Assembly: GCA_034096865.1 (NCBI GenBank)
Contig: JAWQFJ010008497.1
Span: forward strand, 1-13,296
DNA length: 13,296 bases
DNA from: Theodoxus fluviatilis
Taxonomy: Eukaryota > Mollusca > Gastropoda > Cycloneritida > Neritidae
Reading direction: 5' to 3'
Part shown: positions 9,062-13,296 of the stretch, one piece after another
How positions within the stretch are numbered: the first letter of the stretch is position 1
How the letters are laid out: each line of letters starts with the position of its first letter
Notes under the pieces: model-generated
What the model was told of the DNA's origin: nothing
Seen by the model: only the letters and a program-made list of their open reading frames with translations
Databases searched by the model: none
Made by a program: the position numbers and the translations under genes

Positions 9062-9200
9062 GCTAGATCGTGGCAAAAGGATGGCATTAAAGCATGCAAA
9101 AAGTTTAATTAGACAAATCGAAAATAGGCATAATAGGCTATTGTCACGTATACTTTCTGCACAAAACCCACGGAAGATAAGTAAACAAACCACACTGTAC
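9062..9200. repeat. Diverged direct repeat, copy 1
   Basis: Three short blocks match the copy at 9942-10080 in the same order with nearly equal spacing. ATGGCATTAAAGCA at 9081 matches 9960, CACAAAACC near 9160 matches TGCTAAAACC near 10046, and AAGTAAACAAACCACACTG at 9179 matches 10062. Spacing between first and last block is 98 bp here and 102 bp there. The identity is unknown; it may be part of an LTR or another transposon. Confidence 0.55.
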
Positions 9201-9276
9201 GTACCTAGTAGACGAAAACGATCGAACCGTAGCCACTCCGCCAGCAGACGATCGAGCTAGTGTCAAGGGTGGACGA

Positions 9277-9300
9277 GGGGGGGTTTCCGGAAACCCCCCC
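9277..9300. repeat. Perfect 24-bp palindrome beside a C27 tract
   Basis: Seven G, TTT, CCGG, AAA and seven C form a perfect palindrome centred on CCGG. The C arm continues into a run of 27 C residues (9294-9320). The motif resembles an inverted-repeat terminus, but no matching second end was identified. Confidence 0.9.
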
Positions 9301-9320
9301 CCCCCCCCCCCCCCCCCCCC
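9294..9320. repeat. C27 homopolymer
   Basis: Twenty-seven C residues follow AAA. The exact length may be affected by sequencing error. Confidence 0.9.
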
Positions 9321-9410
9321 AACAGAAACATAAAAAATTAAAAAACAATAATATTAATTTTTAAAAAGTGTTTTTATTAGTAAGAAAACGTGCTGCCTGA
9401 AAGTGGTAAT

Positions 9411-9712
9411 CCCCCCCGCTCTGAAGTTACGGCTGAGGTTCAAGTGCAGTCATAGGGTCATTCTTCTGCCCCCCCCCCCCTCCCACCCCCCACCCCCCCC
9501 CCACCCCCCGCTCTCACGTTTCGGCTGAGGTTCAAGTGCAGTCATAGGGTCATTCTTCTGCCACGCCCCACCACCCCCCCACCCCCGCGCAGTCATAGGG
9601 TCGTCCCCCCCCTCCCCCCGCTCTCACGCTTCGGCTGAGCTCGAAGCGCCCCTAATAAATCACGATTCGGTCGAGCCCTGTAGTAACCCCCCCCCCCCCC
9701 CCCCCCCCCCCC
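9411..9712. repeat. Degenerate C-rich tandem repeat, three units of about 92-100 bp
   Basis: Each unit has a CCGCTCT start, a CGGCTGAG core (9430, 9522, 9622) and a C-rich spacer. The first two share GGTTCAAGTGCAGTCATAGG and the following CATTCTTCTGCC. The third is more divergent. A fragment GCAGTCATAGGGTCGTC also occurs near 9588. The array ends in a C26 run (9687-9712). Confidence 0.85.
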
Positions 9713-9719
9713 ACGCTCT

Positions 9720-9941
9720 TAAAAAAGTTTGGAAACCCGCCCAAAAAAAATAAACTGATCCGCGCCTGAGTGTGATATTTAATGTTTCATGTAAAGCTCG
9801 AATGAGTGGCACCAGATAATTGTTTAGTTCTGGCTTGAATTGACTATTTCGTTTCCCTGGTCAGGCGAGGACAGAAAATTCACGATCATCTAGTGGATTA
9901 GTGGATGATCAAATCGTCCGCATTCGGCGTAATGAAACGTG
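9720..9941. other. Unassigned sequence
   Basis: No gene is seen. It contains an A-rich run near 9744 and a small imperfect inverted repeat, GATCATC and GATGATC, at about 9884-9910. Confidence 0.35.
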
Positions 9942-10080
9942 TAAAATTATGACAAGAAAATGGCATTAAAGCACAAAACAAAAGTTTCATGACAACTAAA
10001 TCCACCAATTATATTAATAACTGACCATTTTTACACCTACAGCTAGTGCTAAAACCTTACAAAGCAAACAAAACATACTG
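9942..10080. repeat. Diverged direct repeat, copy 2
   Basis: Colinear partner of 9062-9200, in the same orientation and about 880 bp away. The C-rich repeat region lies between the two copies. Confidence 0.55.
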
Positions 10081-10129
10081 CGGGGAGTGTCCCGGTCGCG
10101 CATCAAAACTCAGTGCACGAGTGATCGTT

Positions 10130-10168
10130 TCGCTTTTCTCTTATTTGTGTATCTGCTCCGACATGGTA
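10130..10168 (+). promoter_or_regulatory. Weak candidate: 5'-TOP-like leader with ATG at a splice donor
   Basis: A pyrimidine run CGCTTTTCTCTT is followed about 20 nt later by GACATG and directly by GTAAGC, a good splice-donor match. A short first exon with a terminal oligopyrimidine start and an ATG at the exon border is a common layout of animal ribosomal-protein and translation-factor genes. No matching second exon was found downstream in the window, so this stays a hypothesis. Confidence 0.22.
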
Positions 10169-10361
10169 AGCTGGCTGTGCCAAGAAACCAACATCTAAAA
10201 TAAGTAGTGTTAGTTGATACATTTTTCATTCTAAGGTAATGTCCGTGAGGAAGAAAACGCGTTACGTTAATTGACTTTCGCAAGCACGATGCCTGTCTAT
10301 TTCACCTCAACAAAATTGAGATGATCGGCGGGCTCGATCCATACCAGCTAACGCTCCCTGT
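10169..10361. other. Unassigned sequence
   Basis: No coding potential or repeat is recognised, apart from an ATCCATACCAGCT string near 10337 that recurs at the end of the CATC array near 10721. Confidence 0.35.
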
Positions 10362-10404
10362 GGGTTAGGGGTGGGGGGTGGGGTAGGGGGTGGGGGTGGG
10401 GGGT
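10362..10404 (+). repeat. G-rich tract with quadruplex potential
   Basis: Seven successive runs of 3-6 G are separated by T, TA or TTA. This satisfies simple quadruplex rules. One TTAGGGG occurs, but there is no telomeric array. Confidence 0.75.
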
Positions 10405-10566
10405 AAGAATTGACCCAACGCGTCTCCCTTCGCGATTCGTAAAATCGTAAGAGGCGAATAACTAGGTACATCGTGACGCCTGATTTGCGCTGACTCGGAA
10501 CTATTTTAGTGGTTTTTGTGCTCGGTAGCCTTACGTAGCCTGCAAAGGCTGATAAGCCGTAAAACT

Positions 10567-10726
10567 CCATCCACCCATCCATCCATCCATCCATCCATCC
10601 ATCCATCCATCCATCCATCCATCCATCCATCCATCCATCCATCCATCCATCCATCCATCCATCCATCCATCCATCCATCCATCCATCCATCCATCCATCC
10701 ATCCATCCATCCATCCATCCATCCAT
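10567..10726. repeat. CATC tetranucleotide microsatellite, about 40 units
   Basis: About 160 bp of CCAT repeats, almost pure except for one interruption (CCACCCATCC) near the left end. Three frames on each strand are open through it (MDGW or HPSI repeats), which is a composition artefact. Confidence 0.97.
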
Positions 10727-10868
10727 ACCAGCTGACGAAGGACCAACTTGATCCGGAATTATACTAACACTCCGCCAACGAGTGCCATGGACATATTTAA
10801 TTGTTGTACTCGGAACATCGGCGTACGTGTTGGAAGAGTTTAAGAATTATAGGTCTTTGGAAGTATAT
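10727..10868. other. Unassigned sequence
   Basis: On the minus strand this lies 3' of the THAP relic. No further domain is seen after the frame break near 10895. Confidence 0.35.
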
Positions 10869-11118
10869 CGATTCTTCGTAGCAGGATTCGTGGGAGATGT
10901 CTGCTGATTCTCGCCGGGTGTTTGTCTCGAAAGATCAGATCTACTCTGTAAATCTTCTTTTTCCATCCTCTTCGTCTAGCTTCGGTCACCCTTTGCACAG
11001 TCGGACCTTGATTGGTTTTCTCTGATGGTATAAAGTAGTAGGAGCGTTTGACTCCTCTTAATTTTTCTTTTTGTTGGTTGTTAAAACAATTTTTCACGCA
11101 GCAAGAAGTCGGAATGGT
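10869..11118 (-). pseudogene. Degenerate THAP-domain relic
   Basis: THAP domains are zinc-dependent DNA-binding modules of the C-X2-4-C-X35-50-C-X2-H type, found in host regulators and in P-element-like and other transposases. On the minus strand I read PTSCCVKNC, then GVKRSYYFIPSEKT, then EARRRGWKKKIYRVDL and HPARISRH. The first two Cys and the central Trp are present. The expected Cys in the ICSxHF motif is missing (ARI-SRH, near 10907). The frame then slips by one base: HESCYEES continues in another frame at about 10892-10869. The expected start codon before PTSCC reads ATT. Upstream, the open frame only runs through purine-rich sequence and is not meaningful. Missing ligand, lost start and frameshift together point to a dead copy. 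The parent could be a host gene or a transposon. Confidence 0.7.
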
Positions 11119-11262
11119 TGCACGTCTCCCGTAGCACAGCTTAGCAGACAGCGCTCGCCTCCTACCAACATGGCTGAACTGCCACCGGCGAAATACGAAG
11201 CACAACTCTCGCCACACGACCGGCAGCGTTAATCCGATCACAAGAACAGCAGCACCGCTGCA

Positions 11263-11590
11263 GCCACCCCTTCTCTCCCCTCCCCCGTCTCCCAACCTCC
11301 ATCCTTCCCCTTCGCCACCATTACCCCCCTCTCCCCTCACACCTTTCCACCACACCCCCAAAGCCCCATCTCTCTCATTCCCTCTTTGGACCACCCTGCT
11401 ACCTTCCTCTTCCCCTAACTTCCCTCTCGAACCCCTCACCCTCCTCTCCCCTCCTTCCACCCTCCTTCCCCCCCTCTCCATTCCCTCGTCAAATCAAACT
11501 CCAGTTCCCCTCCCCTTTCCCGCGCTAACAACCCCGACCATCTCCCTCCTTCCCCTCCACACACCCTCCCCTTTTCCCTATTCAGGCTGT
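11263..11590 (+). repeat. Polypyrimidine tract, about 330 bp
   Basis: The plus strand is almost wholly C and T with scattered A, in short CTCCCC and CCTTCC motifs. Mirror-like pyrimidine tracts can form triplex structures. No regular unit is seen. Confidence 0.85.
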
Positions 11591-11615
11591 TTTCTTGCCA
11601 TGAGCTCTAAGAGTT

Positions 11616-12058
<443 letters not shown>

Positions 12059-12387
12059 ATGATTAAAATAATCACCTGTCAGGAACTCCTTCTATTCTCT
12101 ACAACGTAGTTCTATTCTGTCTCAGTACACTGTCCTATATTATCGTCAACCTCGTTGCTAAAATAATGTTCGCTTGATGTGATATAATTTGTTATCACAG
12201 TATTGATTGTAGCTGTTCTACTGAAAAGATCTCAAGTGATCTTCTCTGAGAGTATTCTAATATTCTAAACATGTATTTTGATCACTGTACAGTTTGAACT
12301 GCTTTACAACTTCGTGTATTGCAATTTTACATGTTTGTACTGTTATAACCATGATGGGTCGTCGGCCGAAATAAAGATTCAGATTCA

Positions 12388-12390
<3 letters not shown>
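12059..12390 (+). mobile_element. 3' untranslated region of the second LINE
   Basis: AT-rich sequence runs from the stop codon to a 3' end reading CGGCCGAAATAAAGATTC with a short ATTCAGATTCA-like tail. AATAAA lies at 12370-12375. GGCCGAAATAAA followed by a short repeat is a frequent ending of this kind of LINE in molluscs, as I recall. The sequence passes directly into the TC array. Confidence 0.7.
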
Positions 12391-12473
<83 letters not shown>

Positions 12474-12564
12474 ATCTCTATTTCTCTCTCTCTCTTTCTC
12501 TCTCTCTCTGTCTCTGTCTCTCTCTCTCTATTTCTCTCTCTCTTTCTCTCACTATCTCTCTCTT

Positions 12565-12617
<53 letters not shown>
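12391..12617. repeat. TC dinucleotide array, right part, partly impure
   Basis: Nearly pure CT repeats run to about 12468, followed by a stretch with TTTC, TATC and TGTC interruptions, then pure repeats to 12617. It has the same strand and phase type as the left array. Confidence 0.95.
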
Positions 12618-12618
<1 letters not shown>

Positions 12619-12636
12619 GCTCTAGCTCTTATTTAG

Positions 12637-13241
12637 CTTTTTAACCGAACACAGAGGACGTTTCTGTCCTTTCAACAGATCTTGCCACGTGTGAGGAATC
12701 CTTAACTGATGTGGAAACGGACGCCTTCGATCGCCGTTACAGAACCACTTATGCAACAAGTGCGGTACGTTTTCACGACAGCATAGTGTAGTCATTTAGC
12801 TTTGACTAGGCAATAGCATCGGGGCTACTGACCACGCTATGCACAGAAAATGTGCCCGTGCTTGAGTAGGGATGGATTTATGGAGCTTCACGACACATCG
12901 GCCTTTATATGCTGTGTGAGGCCATTGACTACGACAAACCATGAGAGTTGGTTAGAACTACAGCATGTCAAGGCACGGTTTCCCTAGTTATTCGCCTCTC
13001 ACCAACACTGTGGGGAGACGCAATGGATGAGTTCTTGTCCCCAACCCACAGGGCTACAGTGCTGAGTTAAGTTATGAGCGCACTAAGTCACATTTTTCCT
13101 AGTTCTACGTAACTGTATACATTTCAAGATTTTTATATAGGAGCTTTGTGTATTTTTTTCGTCTGGAATATTCTAAAGTAAAATAAATCAATAAATCGAT
13201 AAACCAATTAATGAATAAATCAATAAACTCCTAGTTTAAAA
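12637..13241 (+). mobile_element. Candidate retroposed or transposed insert with 13-bp direct repeats
   Basis: AGCTCTTATTTAG occurs at 12624-12636 and again at 13242-13254. The segment between ends in an AT-rich repetitive tail (AATAAATCAATAAAT-like, 13180-13228), as expected for a LINE- or SINE-derived insert with target-site duplication. An alternative reading is a terminal-inverted-repeat element: AGCTTTTTAA at 12635 and TTAAAAAGCT at 13236 are perfect 10-bp inverted repeats. No coding region or pol III promoter boxes were recognised inside. Confidence 0.45.
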
Positions 13242-13254
13242 AGCTCTTATTTAG

Positions 13255-13296
13255 GATATAATTTTTGTTTTCTGGTACATGGTCACAAAAGTGCGA
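13255..13296. other. Unassigned right edge
   Basis: Short AT-rich sequence after the second direct repeat; nothing recognised. Confidence 0.4.

Larger units (their letters stand above)
8707..9260 (-). other. Gypsy leader and probable partial 5' LTR region
   Basis: Upstream of the gag ATG on the minus strand there is no further coding sequence. This is where the 5' untranslated region and 5' LTR should lie. A TTGGCGACGAG motif preceded by CA is seen at 8824-8836. The outer LTR end cannot be placed because no second LTR exists in the window for comparison. Part of this stretch (about 9062-9200) is repeated in diverged form at about 9942-10080. Confidence 0.4.

Noticed and set aside
10307..10767. 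MDGW and HPSI repeat frames over the CATC array
   Set aside because: They are translations of a tetranucleotide microsatellite and occur in several frames.
11118..11481. N-terminal Gly/Arg/Glu-rich half of the minus-strand frame containing the THAP relic
   Set aside because: It is the translation of the purine-rich strand of a low-complexity tract, with no conserved features.
12278..12619. Leu/Ser repeat frame after the second LINE
   Set aside because: It starts in the LINE 3' untranslated region and continues through the TC microsatellite.

Overview
This window looks like non-coding, repeat-rich nuclear DNA from an invertebrate animal. The mix of decayed LINEs, a Ty3/Gypsy (Mag-like) fragment, a THAP-domain relic, MITEs, long microsatellites and homopolymer C tracts suggests a mollusc, perhaps a marine gastropod; that is inference, not proof. 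I see no intact, clearly functional protein gene. The long open frames in the middle come from a 42-bp repeat whose length is a multiple of three.

Layout from left to right. Positions 201-990 hold the decayed 3' end of a non-LTR retrotransposon ORF, split at a TTAA site by a 232-bp piggyBac-like MITE (281-512). A TA-flanked 168-bp MITE with CAGTGG termini lies at 1251-1418, followed by an exact 11 x 34 bp tandem array (1469-1842). The stretch 1843-4090 is mostly anonymous, with a G-rich tract, a C17 run and a weak candidate for the 3' end of a three-exon gene on the minus strand (4090 to 3710).

Positions 4095-6990 form a 2.9-kb GT-rich minisatellite with a 42-bp unit, variant units and a near-perfect tandem duplication of an 831-bp higher-order block. 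Beyond it, on the minus strand, a fused gag-pol ORF of Ty3/Gypsy type (8706 to 7135) carries gag, zinc knuckles, an aspartic protease and only the first part of reverse transcriptase. It is cut at about 7210; its upstream leader with a possible primer-binding site is present, but no matching 3' half is.

Positions 9270-9715 are a run of long C tracts, a perfect 24-bp palindrome and degenerate 92-100 bp repeats, bracketed by two diverged copies of a roughly 140-bp repeat. A short 5'-TOP-like leader with ATG directly followed by a splice-donor motif lies at 10130-10168. Next come a G-rich tract, a 160-bp CATC microsatellite, a degenerate THAP domain on the minus strand (11118 to 10869) and a 1.3-kb pyrimidine-rich domain. 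That domain is interrupted by the 3' end of a second LINE (11727-12390), apparently inserted into a TC dinucleotide array. The last 600 bp look like a retroposed or transposed insert with a 13-bp direct repeat and an AT-rich tail.

The parts do not form a pathway. The window records nested insertions and local repeat expansion. The points most worth checking are the nested TTAA MITE, the higher-order minisatellite, the LINE-in-microsatellite insertion and the two weak gene-edge candidates.
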